Shown here: piece after piece, positions 31,616-40,026 of the stretch
Position numbering within the stretch: the stretch's first letter is position 1
How the letters are laid out: each line of letters starts with the position of its first letter
From: Pseudideonella sakaiensis
GTDB lineage: Bacteria > Pseudomonadota > Gammaproteobacteria > Burkholderiales > Burkholderiaceae_C
DNA length: 64,000 nt
Assembly (NCBI RefSeq): GCF_001293525.1
Contig: NZ_BBYR01000005.1
Span: forward strand, 1 to 64,000
Direction: 5' to 3'
Translations under genes and position numbers: made by a program
The notes under the pieces: model-generated
What the model saw: the letters and a program-made list of their open reading frames with translations, nothing else
What the model was told of the DNA's origin: nothing
The model's database searches: none

Positions 31616-33082
31616 TCAAGCCCAGACCTCGAGTTCGCCCTTCACCTTCTCGACGAAGCCGGCGCCGTCGTCCTGGAAGGGTGTGAGGTCCTCCAGTGCA
31701 CGCTTGCGGCCACCGGCGGCCTTCTTCCAGCCTTGGCCCCAGCGCTTGGTGGCGTAGCGCTCGTAGCTCTCCGCATCGACACCAAGCGCCGCGGCGGCAT
31801 CGAACAGCCACGCCACCTCCTTGGCCTCGACACCAGCGTCCGCCGCTGCCGGCCTGCCAGCCAGCGGCGCTTCGCCGCGCTTCGGCTGGGCGGAGCGCGC
31901 AGGCTCGGCCCGCGCCGGCGCCGGCGCCGCCGGCCTGCTCGCGGTTGACGCGCCGGAAGAGCGCTGGCCGCGCTCCCCGGCTTGCTCGACCACGGGGGAC
32001 GGACTCGCGACCTCGATCACGCCGTCTTCACTGACCACCTGGACGGTGCTCGTCCCGCCACCATGGCCCTGGAGGACATTGGCCGCATCTGCAGCGCGAA
32101 GCTCGAGCGCGTCGAGGTCCTCGTCGTGGCGCAGCAGTGCGGTCGGATCCACCGGCGCCTCGAGTTCAATCAGCCACTGGGCCACGCGGGTTGGCCGGCC
32201 TTCCTCGTCGATCCGCGAGACCTCCACCAGGCGCTTGCTGATGTAGAAAGGCGTGCGCTGGCCGTCGAGGAAGCCAGAGATGCGGCCGCCGCGCATGAAG
32301 CCGATCGTCTGGAACTTCTCGATCGCCGCCTGCATGGCGTAGAAGCTGTTCGTCGGCAGCTCGAAGGCGCTGATCGACTTGATGCCAGGGACGAAGAAGA
32401 TGAACCGGCCCGACAGGTTGCACTTCTTGCCCTGGTACTCGGCGCAGCTCTCGGGATCGCACAGCCCGTTGTTCTCGGCGCGCAGCGTCACCTTGCGGCC
32501 GCCAAAGATACGCACGACGCGGCGGCCTGCGCCCGGCGCCGGTGGCTGCTCGTAGGTCTTGCAGTACCGCGTCTGCCCGTCCTCGGAGTACTCGGACCAG
32601 AAGCGCCGTTCGCTGGACGTCCAGGTCACCAGCTCATGCGGCATGACGTTCTGCCAGGCATCGGCCGGGAACACCACCGGGAAGCGATACAGGCGCTGGA
32701 CACCGTCACCGCGGTCCTCGGCATACAGGTCCATGATCTGCCGCGCGAGTTCGGGGTTCGGGAAGTCCTCGCCTCGGACGGTGAAGTACGGGACGTTCTT
32801 CGGCGTGAGCGGGTTCTTGAAGTCAGGCAGCGCCGCGGCGAGTTCCCGCTCGATCGCGTCGAACCCCTTGCCCTGCGCCACGCCGGCGTCGTAGATCTCG
32901 CGCGCCTGGCCGGACTCGGCCGCTCGCCGGGTCAGCACCTTGATGCCGGCCCGGATGCGGCCGCCCACCGGGATGCGTTGCGCCGAGCGGCCCAGCAGCG
33001 TGGGGATCGCCACCGCGCCGCCCGCGGCCGGGACCAGGCCACCGCCCTGCCCGTTCGCCTTGCTCTGTGCCATTGCGACCAT
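31616..33082 (-). CDS. Gp3-like recombination-directionality-factor-type protein, 488 aa
   Basis: AAGGAGAGATGA precedes ATG. The conserved core has VPYFTVRGEDFPNPELARQI, the cysteine cluster NNGLCDPESCAEYQGKKCNL followed by GRFIFFVPGIKSISAFELPT, and a strand with QTIGFMRGGRISGFLDGQRT. This cysteine-bearing core resembles the Gp3-like family named after the directionality factor of phage phiC31, although databases often label plasmid members 'hydrolase or metal-binding protein'. The last 150 residues are a low-complexity Ala/Pro/Arg linker and a small helical end. Neighbours are DNA-processing genes, so a zinc-bearing DNA-binding role is likely; the Gp3 link is from memory of the motif. Confidence 0.7.
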   Translation of the reverse strand: MVAMAQSKANGQGGGLVPAAGGAVAIPTLLGRSAQRIPVGGRIRAGIKVLTRRAAESGQAREIYDAGVAQGKGFDAIERELAAALPDFKNPLTPKNVPYFTVRGEDFPNPELARQIMDLYAEDRGDGVQRLYRFPVVFPADAWQNVMPHELVTWTSSERRFWSEYSEDGQTRYCKTYEQPPAPGAGRRVVRIFGGRKVTLRAENNGLCDPESCAEYQGKKCNLSGRFIFFVPGIKSISAFELPTNSFYAMQAAIEKFQTIGFMRGGRISGFLDGQRTPFYISKRLVEVSRIDEEGRPTRVAQWLIELEAPVDPTALLRHDEDLDALELRAADAANVLQGHGGGTSTVQVVSEDGVIEVASPSPVVEQAGERGQRSSGASTASRPAAPAPARAEPARSAQPKRGEAPLAGRPAAADAGVEAKEVAWLFDAAAALGVDAESYERYATKRWGQGWKKAAGGRKRALEDLTPFQDDGAGFVEKVKGELEVWA

Positions 33083-33117
33083 TCATCTCTCCTTCGCAAG
33101 TTGGTGAATGTGGAGAT

Positions 33118-35283
33118 TCATGGTCCCGCCCGCCTCGGCTCTTTCAAGTCCTCGGTACGGGCCGCCGTTGGGCGGGTTGCGCGACCACGCTCGATCACGA
33201 TCTCGAAGTCGGGCATGCCGCGCATGAGGAGCCCACCCCAGCGCTTGGTCACGATCCGCCTGTCCAGGATCGTCACGCGCCCTCGGTCATGGATCGTGCG
33301 AAGCAGCCGCCCCAGTCCCTGCTTCAGCCGCACCGCGGCCTCTGGCACCGTGATCTCGATGAAAGGCGACCCACCCCGCGACTCGACCCACTCGCGCCGC
33401 GCCTCTTCGAGCGGCGAGTCCGGCACCGAGAACGGAAGCTTGGCGATCACGACGTGGGTGCAGTACTCCCCCGGCAGGTCAACGCCTTCGGCGAAGGTGC
33501 TCAGTCCGAACAACACGGACCGATCGGCGCGGTCGACGGCGGCGCGGTGCCGCGCGAGCATCTCGCCCTTGGGCATCGACCCCTGCACCAAGGTGACCCG
33601 CCTCAGCTCCTCGGGCAACTGGGCGTAGACCTCGCGCATCTGCCGTGCCGATGTGAAGAGCACCAGCGTGCCGAGGGTCTCCACAAGAGCCGGCAGCCGG
33701 TCGCTGACCTCGCGCGTGTGTTGCTCCGCGGCCGTCGGCTCCGCGCGCATCGCCGGCACCACGAGCTGCGCGTTCTTGCGGAAGTCAAAGGGCGACTCGA
33801 CACGCAGGAAGGCCGGGCTGTCGAAGAAGCCGAGGCCGGACTGGCGCAGGAACAGGTCGAAGGTGCCGCACGACGTCAGGGTGGCGGACATCACCACCGC
33901 ACCACTGGCGCGATTCCACAGCAGCTTGCGAAGCTTGTCGCCGCCGCTGATCGGCGACGCGCAGACCAGATAGTCGTCAGGACGCCCGCTTTCGTCATGC
34001 CGCTCGATCCAGCGCGCGATCGGCGGCGCATCCTCCGGCTGTTCGGCCAGCATCAGGTGCCAGGTGTCCACCAGGTTGTCCAGCCTCACCACGTAGAAGC
34101 CCAGCACGGACAGGACCTGCGTGGCCAGCGTGCCCACACTCGGCGCCTTCTCGAGGACATGCTCCCTGAGCGAAGTGAAGGTCTTCTGCAACTCCTCGCC
34201 GGCGGCCAGGACCTGCCCACCAGCCGTCTCGCACCAGTCCGGCAACGGCCCGGACTTGAACCGGCGGGCGCGCCTCTCCTCGAAACCGTTGGTGCCATGG
34301 ATCCGGTGGTGCAGATCGCGCAGCGCCCGCTCGATGCGTTCGGCACTGGCCCGGCTGTCGCGGACCAGCTGCTCGTCGAGCCGCAGCCCGAGGACCGCAT
34401 CGCGCACCGCGTTGCACGCCCCTTCCAGCCAGTCGATCGCCCCGCGCAGCCCATGCCTGGCCGAGAAGTGCTCCACCGCCTTGGCGGCCAGGCTGTGGGC
34501 CTCGTCAAACACGTAGATGGTCTCTTGGGGCGGCGGAAGGACACTCGCCCCATCCATGTCGATGGCCGACAGCACGAGGTCATGGTTGGCGATCACGAGG
34601 TCCGCCTCCTTGACCCGCTGCCGTGCGGCTTGGAACGGGCAGCGTGCGAACTCGGGGCACTTGGATCCGGCGCAGCCCTGGCGATCCGTGGTGACACGAT
34701 CCCACACCTCGTCGACCACGGGCAACGGCAGTTCGTCCCGATCCCCGCTCCATCGACCCGCGTCGAAGGAAGCCAGCAACTCCCTCATCACTGCCACCCG
34801 CCGGGGTGCGTCTTCGGCACCGCCGGGGCCGCGCTCGCCCGCAAGGTCGAGGCCACCCTGCCCCGCCAGCTTGCCCTCCGCCTGCAGCTTGGCCGTGCAG
34901 GCGTAGCGGCGTCGGCCCTTCGCAACGGCGAAGGTGAAGGGGATCGGCACCAAGCGCTGCAGGCTGGGCGCGTCCTTCTCCGCATACTGGTGTTGCAGCG
35001 CCACCGTCGAACTGCTCACGACAAGCCGCTTTTGCCTGGACTTCGCCATCACGAGCGCCGGCACCAGGGCACCGAACGACTTGCCCGTGCCGGTACCGGC
35101 TTCGACGATCGCGAGGTGGTCGCCGTTGCCCGCCTGTTCATCCTCTGCGCGGCAACGCGACAGCGTGTTGGCCACCGCCGCGATCATCTCCATCTGCGGC
35201 CGGCGCGTCTTGAAGCCCGGAATGCCCTCTCGCAGCGCGTCGATGCACTGGCGGATCAGGTGCTTCTCTTCCTCGCGGACCAT
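33118..35283 (-). CDS. DinG/XPD-type superfamily 2 DNA helicase, 721 aa
   Basis: Walker A is VEAGTGTGKSF at about residues 60-70, the DEAH box is VFDEAHSL, and helicase motif VI is QGLGRLLRTIHDRGRV. Four cysteines of the iron-sulfur domain are placed as expected: RYACTAK, then GCAGSKCPEFARCPF. Other marks are VIANHDLVLSAID and VVMSATLTSCGTFD. The length fits DinG. The enzyme is expected to unwind DNA 5'-3' with R-loop and D-loop preference. It lies between the Gp3-like gene (35 bases) and DUF1173 (165 bases), so it is part of the minus-strand DNA-processing operon. Confidence 0.9.
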   Translation of the reverse strand: MVREEEKHLIRQCIDALREGIPGFKTRRPQMEMIAAVANTLSRCRAEDEQAGNGDHLAIVEAGTGTGKSFGALVPALVMAKSRQKRLVVSSSTVALQHQYAEKDAPSLQRLVPIPFTFAVAKGRRRYACTAKLQAEGKLAGQGGLDLAGERGPGGAEDAPRRVAVMRELLASFDAGRWSGDRDELPLPVVDEVWDRVTTDRQGCAGSKCPEFARCPFQAARQRVKEADLVIANHDLVLSAIDMDGASVLPPPQETIYVFDEAHSLAAKAVEHFSARHGLRGAIDWLEGACNAVRDAVLGLRLDEQLVRDSRASAERIERALRDLHHRIHGTNGFEERRARRFKSGPLPDWCETAGGQVLAAGEELQKTFTSLREHVLEKAPSVGTLATQVLSVLGFYVVRLDNLVDTWHLMLAEQPEDAPPIARWIERHDESGRPDDYLVCASPISGGDKLRKLLWNRASGAVVMSATLTSCGTFDLFLRQSGLGFFDSPAFLRVESPFDFRKNAQLVVPAMRAEPTAAEQHTREVSDRLPALVETLGTLVLFTSARQMREVYAQLPEELRRVTLVQGSMPKGEMLARHRAAVDRADRSVLFGLSTFAEGVDLPGEYCTHVVIAKLPFSVPDSPLEEARREWVESRGGSPFIEITVPEAAVRLKQGLGRLLRTIHDRGRVTILDRRIVTKRWGGLLMRGMPDFEIVIERGRATRPTAARTEDLKEPRRAGP

Positions 35284-35448
35284 GCGGCCAGCCTACGGCT
35301 CAAGCGCCTGAGCTCAAGAGCCGCTCGCAAAGGCCAAGGGCCAGCCGATCGCGAGTCGCGGCTGACCCCGGTGGCCTCGCGTTGCCCCCGCTCATGGCCT
35401 CGTCGGGAACCTTTGCCGCGGGCGCTCGAGCCCCGCGGCTCACCATTG

Positions 35449-36720
35449 CTATCCGACTTCAGAGACGCGCTGCCCTCGCGCCGCGTTAGACCCTGCAAGG
35501 GCTGTCCCGGAACCCGCACGCGGCGGCAGCGCAGGCAAGGCCTGGTCGGTGCGCCACACCCACGCGTCGCCACCCGCGGCCTGGACCGCCTTCTCCTTGG
35601 CACTCTGTTCCTTCGGGTCAAGGAAGGCACTCACCACATGAAGCGGGAATGGCCCGCCCTCGGTATCGAGCAGCAGCGCGTTCGGGAAGCAAGCACCACT
35701 CTTGGCGTCGAAGCGCAGCGGCTTCAAGAAGGCCCGACCCTGCCGCTGCAGTTCCTCGACCAGCGGCAGCTCATGGAGGCCTTCGAGCGGTATCCACTGA
35801 TCCGACACCAAGGTCATCGACAGCGAGTCCACCTGGTAGAGGTGCTCACGCTTGGCGTAGATCAGCGCGGCCATCACGACCATCGGCTTGCGCTCCAGAT
35901 CGGCGTCACGGGCCTGCAGGGTAGCCGCATAGGCGCGCTCGGCGCGCTCCCAGGCCTTGCTCTCCATGTACAGCGGCACGTCCGGCATGTGCTTGACCAA
36001 CAGCTTGCGCCCGTATGCGCTTTGCTCGGCGCCGTTGAACTGGCCGATGACGATTGCCATCTTGTAGGCCACGTCGTCGCCCGGCGAGAGAAGCATGGCC
36101 AGCTTGCGCCGCCGCCGCTCGCCGATCTCTTCCTTGTCGGCGACCCGGAACGGCTCGGGCACGTACAGGCGCTTGTCCAAGGTCTCGCCCTTGAGCGTCA
36201 CGCCTGCTGCCGCAAGCTCGAGGTACTTCTTGATCACGCCCTGCGAGCGCCGTCCCTCCATCGCCGGATACCAGCGATTCAGCCCGGCGCGGTGGTAGAG
36301 GAAGTGCAGCACCGCCCGCAGGCTCATCCGCTTGCGCGGTGCATTCACCGCGGGCGGCTCGCCGTTCGCCTCCCCTCGCGGCATTGCCTTGCCAGAGACC
36401 CTGGAGAACGGGAAGTCGGTCCGGATCTCCACGTGATCGGGGTTGTGCTCGACGATGGCCTCGCCGACGAGTTCGCCCAGGCCCGAGAGACCCGGTTCCG
36501 GCTCGAAGGACTGGCAGGTCGGATGGTGCATGTCCCCGGTGCCCGGCATGCGCTTGACGACGTACTCGCCATGCTTGGCGATGTACATCTCCACGCCACC
36601 GCGAACGCACATGCAGCGCGGACGCTCCGAGCTCTCGTACACCCTCGACAACGCCTCCTGCAGGCCCGGGTCGGTCGCCAGCAGCGTGACGCCCCGGATG
36701 AAGTATTTCGCTGCGTCCAT
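35449..36720 (-). CDS. DUF1173 family protein, 423 aa
   Basis: AGGAGG lies 5 bases before ATG at 36720, deciding the start. Family features are RPRCMCVRGGVEMYIAKHGE, YVVKRMPGTGDMHHPTCQSF and the central RAVLHFLYHRAGLNRWYPAM, with conserved Cys and His in the first two segments that look like a small metal site. The C-terminal half has KPMVVMAALIYAKREHLYQV. DUF1173 genes are found on plasmids and conjugative elements of proteobacteria, and their role is unknown. It starts 37 bases after the recombinase-like gene and reads into the helicase gene. Confidence 0.8.
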   Translation of the reverse strand: MDAAKYFIRGVTLLATDPGLQEALSRVYESSERPRCMCVRGGVEMYIAKHGEYVVKRMPGTGDMHHPTCQSFEPEPGLSGLGELVGEAIVEHNPDHVEIRTDFPFSRVSGKAMPRGEANGEPPAVNAPRKRMSLRAVLHFLYHRAGLNRWYPAMEGRRSQGVIKKYLELAAAGVTLKGETLDKRLYVPEPFRVADKEEIGERRRRKLAMLLSPGDDVAYKMAIVIGQFNGAEQSAYGRKLLVKHMPDVPLYMESKAWERAERAYAATLQARDADLERKPMVVMAALIYAKREHLYQVDSLSMTLVSDQWIPLEGLHELPLVEELQRQGRAFLKPLRFDAKSGACFPNALLLDTEGGPFPLHVVSAFLDPKEQSAKEKAVQAAGGDAWVWRTDQALPALPPRAGSGTALAGSNAARGQRVSEVG

Positions 36721-36756
36721 GGCAACCTCCTGGGCGTCTGCGGCCACGATCGTGGC

Positions 36757-37668
36757 CTACACGATCTCGTGAGACACGAGGTCGAGCGGCATGGGCGGCA
36801 GCCTGAGCAGCCGTCGCACCTGGCGTGCCGACCGCAGCCCAAGCAGTTCCCGAAGCTGGGCCCTGTCCGCGCCCTGTCGATCCAGCGAGAGCGCCACCTG
36901 CCTGCGGGCCTGCTGTGCCGTCATGCCAACCCATCCGGCGCGCGCGAACGCCAGGCGCAGCGTCGCCTGAAGGTACTTGGAGGTGAGCCGCGAATCGGTC
37001 GGTGAACGCCGGGTGATCAGGAACGGCCTGCCCGCCTCGGTCAGGAACAGGCGGCTCTTCGGATCGAGCCCACGGAAACGCCCGGGTTCGCCGGTGCCCA
37101 ACCGCCGACGCATGCGCTCTTCCAGGTAGATGTCGATGCTGGCCACGGCTCGCGACGAGTTGAAGTACAGCGGCCGCGCGATGCCGCTGGCCGCCACCTC
37201 CCCACGCAGTGTTGAGACCCGTCGCACGTTGCCGTTCTCGTCAAGGTAGTCGCCCACCTCCAGCAGCGCGAGTTCCATGGTCTTGAGGCCGGTGCACAGC
37301 AGCGTGTAGATCAGCGCGATGTCCCGGTTGGCACTTCGGCAGCACGAGCGAAGGCGGCTCGCACCGGCAGCGACCTCATCCGCATCCAGCACGACCCGGC
37401 AAGGCGGCGGTGGTGCGCCTACATCGTGTGCGCGCGCGGCGGCCATGATCGTCTCCCGCTCGCGGCGGATCGCGACCAGGCTGTCCAGCCAATCCACCCG
37501 GATCGAGCCCAGTGCACCGGCCTGCTGAAGCCTGCGCAGCAGGCCTTTGATCCGACGCTCGACCGTCGAGCGCGCGACACCGAGGTCGGACGCCACCTCC
37601 TTGTAGCTCCGGCCACCTTCGACCACGCTGATGAGCAGGCTCAACGAATCTAAGGGTAGGCGCCCCAT
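36757..37668 (-). CDS. HTH protein with degenerate tyrosine-recombinase fold, 303 aa
   Basis: ATG at 37668 is preferred; the frame is open further upstream without a ribosome binding site. Residues 21-45 are an HTH (GRSYKEVASDLGVARSTVER). The rest follows a tyrosine-recombinase catalytic domain: IALIYTLLCTGLKTMELALL replaces the box-I arginine of TGLRxxEL by Lys129, and TAQQARRQVALSLDRQGADR keeps Arg255 but lacks the His of HxxR. After ELLGLRSARQVRRLL no Tyr nucleophile is found. The protein should not cut DNA. A DNA-binding regulator built on an integrase fold is the best reading; it heads the DNA-processing operon. Confidence 0.75.
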   Translation of the reverse strand: MGRLPLDSLSLLISVVEGGRSYKEVASDLGVARSTVERRIKGLLRRLQQAGALGSIRVDWLDSLVAIRRERETIMAAARAHDVGAPPPPCRVVLDADEVAAGASRLRSCCRSANRDIALIYTLLCTGLKTMELALLEVGDYLDENGNVRRVSTLRGEVAASGIARPLYFNSSRAVASIDIYLEERMRRRLGTGEPGRFRGLDPKSRLFLTEAGRPFLITRRSPTDSRLTSKYLQATLRLAFARAGWVGMTAQQARRQVALSLDRQGADRAQLRELLGLRSARQVRRLLRLPPMPLDLVSHEIV

Positions 37669-37957
37669 GGACTGATCTCGACCTGTGGGTTGAACATCAG
37701 GCAACGCCGTCGATGGGCGGGTTGCCGTGGCCCAATCGTCCCGAAGATGGCGGCCGCCTTCAACCGGAAAGGCGGCTCGAAGTCCCCCCGGATTTCGGGC
37801 GCCGCGCGGGCCAAAGCGACAGATCCGCCGCTGCAGGTGCGGGGCGGACGAGTGACGGATGGACATGCGCCGTGCGATGCCCCTTTTCGACCGCGCATCG
37901 TTGATTCATACTGACCATGCGATGGGCATCTCTGCCTTTGCCGCTGTCACCAGCGTT

Positions 37958-37992
37958 CCGGCCTGGCCGGCGTTTGCGGTCGTGACCCGCAC
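37958..37992 (+). promoter_or_regulatory. shared leader element, copy B (upstream of the antirestriction gene)
   Basis: CCGGC-CTG-GCCGG (37958-37970) forms a small stem-loop that runs directly into CGTTT and then GCGGTCGTGACCCGCAC (37976-37992). A CATACT box lies at 37907-37912 with TTTTCG 17 bases before it as a possible -35. Spacing from CATACT to the element is the same as in copy C (62 bases). The 532-bp region 37669-38200 contains no convincing gene; it separates the recombinase-like gene from the divergent antirestriction gene. Confidence 0.6.
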
Positions 37993-38110
37993 TTCAATCG
38001 GCCTGCGCCTGCAGGCCACCCGCATCCTTCGCCGGCTGTTGCTGGCCCGGCTTGCGAATCGACCCGTGCCGCCCGACTGCGGCCTCGCGGCCAGGGCGTA
38101 AGCCACCTCC

Positions 38111-38166
38111 TGCGCGGGCCCTCCCGCGCATCTTCAACCCGAGCTCGGGCGACACCCGAGTCGGGT
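38111..38166 (+). other. three tandem leader hairpins
   Basis: TGCGCGGG-CCCT-CCCGCGCA (38111-38130), CCCGAGCTCGGG (38138-38149) and ACCCGA-G-TCGGGT (38154-38166) are three perfect inverted repeats in a row, ending 34 bases before the start codon of the antirestriction gene. Earlier in the same leader, GGCCTG-N6-CAGGCC lies at about 38000-38017. None has a T-run. They make this a densely structured 5' leader if transcribed, and equally structured when the strand is single-stranded during transfer. Confidence 0.65.
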
Positions 38167-38200
38167 TCGCTCGTGTTCATGCGCTTGAAAGGAAAGCGTC

Positions 38201-38656
38201 ATGTCCCACGAATCCTCTTCCCTCTTCGCCGACCCTGGGCAGACCGTCGACGGCAGCGTTCGCATCACCGCGAGCGTCGTGCCCGCCGAACGTCGCATGG
38301 ACTTCCTCCCGCAGCACTTCGGCGAGCGCGCGATGATCAAGTTCGAGATGTCGGTGTACGACTGGATGGGCAGCCTCTGCCCGACCTATCGCGGCGGTTT
38401 CTGGAACTACGTCGAGCTCTCCAACGGCGGTGCTTTCATGTACCCCTCGGGCGTCGAGAGCTTCGCAATCAGCGTCGACGGCAACGGCTTCAGCAGCACC
38501 GTTGGTGCCGAGGTCGCCGGCATCATCGCCACCGCCTTCGCGCTCAACAACATGCTCTGGCGAGGCTGGGACAGCCTGACCGAGAAGTACGAACAGCTGC
38601 TGGAGTTCATCGGCGAGCACCCGGAGTCTGTGGCCATCCGGCGCGCCCTCGACTAG
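38201..38656 (+). CDS. klcA: KlcA/ArdB-family antirestriction protein, 151 aa
   Basis: GAAAGGAAAGCGTC precedes ATG. The family core is clear: FEMSVYDWMGSLCPTYRGGF, WNYVELSNGGAFMYPSGVES, ISVDGNGFSSTVGAEVAGII and TAFALNNMLWR. ArdB/KlcA proteins protect incoming plasmid DNA from type I restriction in the new host without mimicking DNA charge as ArdA does. The gene is preceded by a long hairpin-rich leader with the shared element, and is followed 9 bases later by a small gene. It is the strongest sign that this part of the plasmid functions early after conjugative entry. Confidence 0.92.
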   Translation: MSHESSSLFADPGQTVDGSVRITASVVPAERRMDFLPQHFGERAMIKFEMSVYDWMGSLCPTYRGGFWNYVELSNGGAFMYPSGVESFAISVDGNGFSSTVGAEVAGIIATAFALNNMLWRGWDSLTEKYEQLLEFIGEHPESVAIRRALD

Positions 38657-38665
38657 GGGACGGCA

Positions 38666-38884
38666 ATGCTGACCCATCGCTGCAACCGGTTCATGGTCCT
38701 CTTGACGGGCTTGCGCCACTACACCACCGAGCAACTCCTCGCGGTGATGCAAGACCGCCGCTACCCACCACTGCTGCGCGTCGCCGCGCTGCGGTGGCTC
38801 ATCCACTGGGCTCCCCTGGACATCACCAAGGGCGCTCCCTATCTGCAGCGGCGTCGCTACGTGCGTCAGCACTACGGCGTGTAG
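38666..38884 (+). CDS. small hypothetical protein, 72 aa
   Basis: It begins 9 bases after the antirestriction gene. The product (MLTHRCNRFMVLLTGLRHYT...) is basic, with helices TTEQLLAVMQDRRYPPLLRV and AALRWLIHWAPLDITKGAPY, and could be a small nucleic-acid-binding protein. No family is recognised. Co-transcription with the KlcA/ArdB gene suggests an accessory part in establishment or anti-defence, an inference only. Confidence 0.6.
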   Translation: MLTHRCNRFMVLLTGLRHYTTEQLLAVMQDRRYPPLLRVAALRWLIHWAPLDITKGAPYLQRRRYVRQHYGV

Positions 38885-38953
38885 TCCGCCCCTCGCAACT
38901 CGACGACCACGGCCTGCCGGCCGTGGTCCTCTCCATCTGAAGGACACCAGAAC

Positions 38954-39430
38954 GTGAGTATCCGAACGCCACGTATTGGCTCCGTCTGCTCGGCGGATCC
39001 GAACGACTGGCCGGCTGTGGCCCATGACTTCGCCTACGAGCTGCGCCAGTTCATCAAGACCGACCGCGACCCCGACCGGCGACGAGCTGCAATGTCGGCA
39101 ATCAGCGAGTTCGAAGATGCCGGCGACGACCCTGAGGCGTTGCAAGCGTTCGTCGAAGGGTCTGGCAAGGACGCCTTACAGGCGTACTGCTTGCCATTCA
39201 TGAGCTTCTCCAGTGCGCCCTCTGGTGACTACGGCTTCTGGCCAGACATCGAATGGCTGGAGTACTGCGCTCAATCGAAGGACGGCGTCATCAAGGTCAA
39301 TGCGGGCGACGCCTGGCCGCCCCTCTGGACATCATCGGGCCATGAAGTGCAGTTCATCATGGAAGTCAACGACCACGGGAACGTGACCCTCTACAACCGC
39401 CGCCGCCGGGAAGTCTGGAGTTGCGTCTAA
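38954..39430 (+). CDS. hypothetical protein, 158 aa
   Basis: The GTG start at 38954 follows GAAGGACACCAGAAC. The product (SIRTPRIGSVCSADPNDWPA...) has an acidic helical first half (FIKTDRDPDRRRAAMSAISE) and an aromatic beta-rich second half (VQFIMEVNDHGNVTLYNRRR, then EVWSCV). This second part resembles small single-domain plasmid proteins of unknown role, but no family is named. It is the third gene after the antirestriction gene and converges on the HNH-like gene after 113 bases. Confidence 0.6.
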   Translation: MSIRTPRIGSVCSADPNDWPAVAHDFAYELRQFIKTDRDPDRRRAAMSAISEFEDAGDDPEALQAFVEGSGKDALQAYCLPFMSFSSAPSGDYGFWPDIEWLEYCAQSKDGVIKVNAGDAWPPLWTSSGHEVQFIMEVNDHGNVTLYNRRRREVWSCV

Positions 39431-39543
39431 CCACATCCTCCGCAACGGGGCGCAGCGCGACGGGCGGCAGGACTCTGAATAGCGCGAGCCCTTGGGCCTA
39501 CACGAACACCTTGGCGGGGGCCGGTCACTGCGACCGGCTCCCC

Positions 39544-40023
39544 TCAGCGGGCGGGCTCCGTGTCCCCGGCACGCGCGGCCGGTGAAGTCACCGTGAACCC
39601 AGCATGCTCGAGCGCGCGTTGACACAGCTCCAAAAAACTTGCTACTGTCAGGTCGTTCTTTGCATCGTTCGTGCGCCAAGCGCAGATCTTGAAGCTTGCT
39701 TCCGTCGCCCCCGCGTCGACGTGGTCGACGGTGGGCAACAGTGCGTGCTGCGCCTTGTAGCCGTGCCTGCCCGCCTGGGACTCGTCGTTGTCATAGGTGC
39801 CGATTCGTGCCCAGTCGAGGAGCTCGCCGGTATAGGCATCTCTACCGTCGGACAGGACCACGGCCGCGTGGATCGCTTCTTTGTAGTGGGACACCGATGC
39901 GGTGCGCTGCCGCTTGCGGTCGCGCTTTACATGCGCGGTCGCCTTGCGGCCCAGCCACGACTCGTACTTCTCGGCCGTCACGATGTCTACCAGGAACTGA
40001 GGCATGGTGTGCTTGCGTGCCAT
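39544..40023 (-). CDS. HNH-like nuclease candidate, 159 aa
   Basis: The C-terminal half fits a beta-beta-alpha-metal nuclease: RDAYTGELLDWARIGTYDND, then ALLPTVDHVDAGATEASFKI with Asp100-His101, and CAWRTNDAKNDLTVASFLEL with Asn119 and Asn123. The pattern D-H-V ... N-D-x-K-N-D is common in HNH enzymes. The N-terminal 50 residues are basic (GRKATAHVKRDRKRQRTASV), suited to binding DNA or RNA. It starts 3 bases after the stop of the HEPN-like gene and is the last of the four-gene operon with the AAA+ ATPase and protease. Nuclease activity is predicted, not known. Confidence 0.7.
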   Translation of the reverse strand: MARKHTMPQFLVDIVTAEKYESWLGRKATAHVKRDRKRQRTASVSHYKEAIHAAVVLSDGRDAYTGELLDWARIGTYDNDESQAGRHGYKAQHALLPTVDHVDAGATEASFKICAWRTNDAKNDLTVASFLELCQRALEHAGFTVTSPAARAGDTEPAR

Positions 40024-40026
40024 TCT

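Noticed and set aside
33067-37005. 1312-codon plus-strand open frame
   Set aside because: It lies opposite the DinG-like and DUF1173 genes, has shadow composition (His-, Arg- and Gln-rich) and no ribosome binding site. High GC makes such long antisense frames common here.
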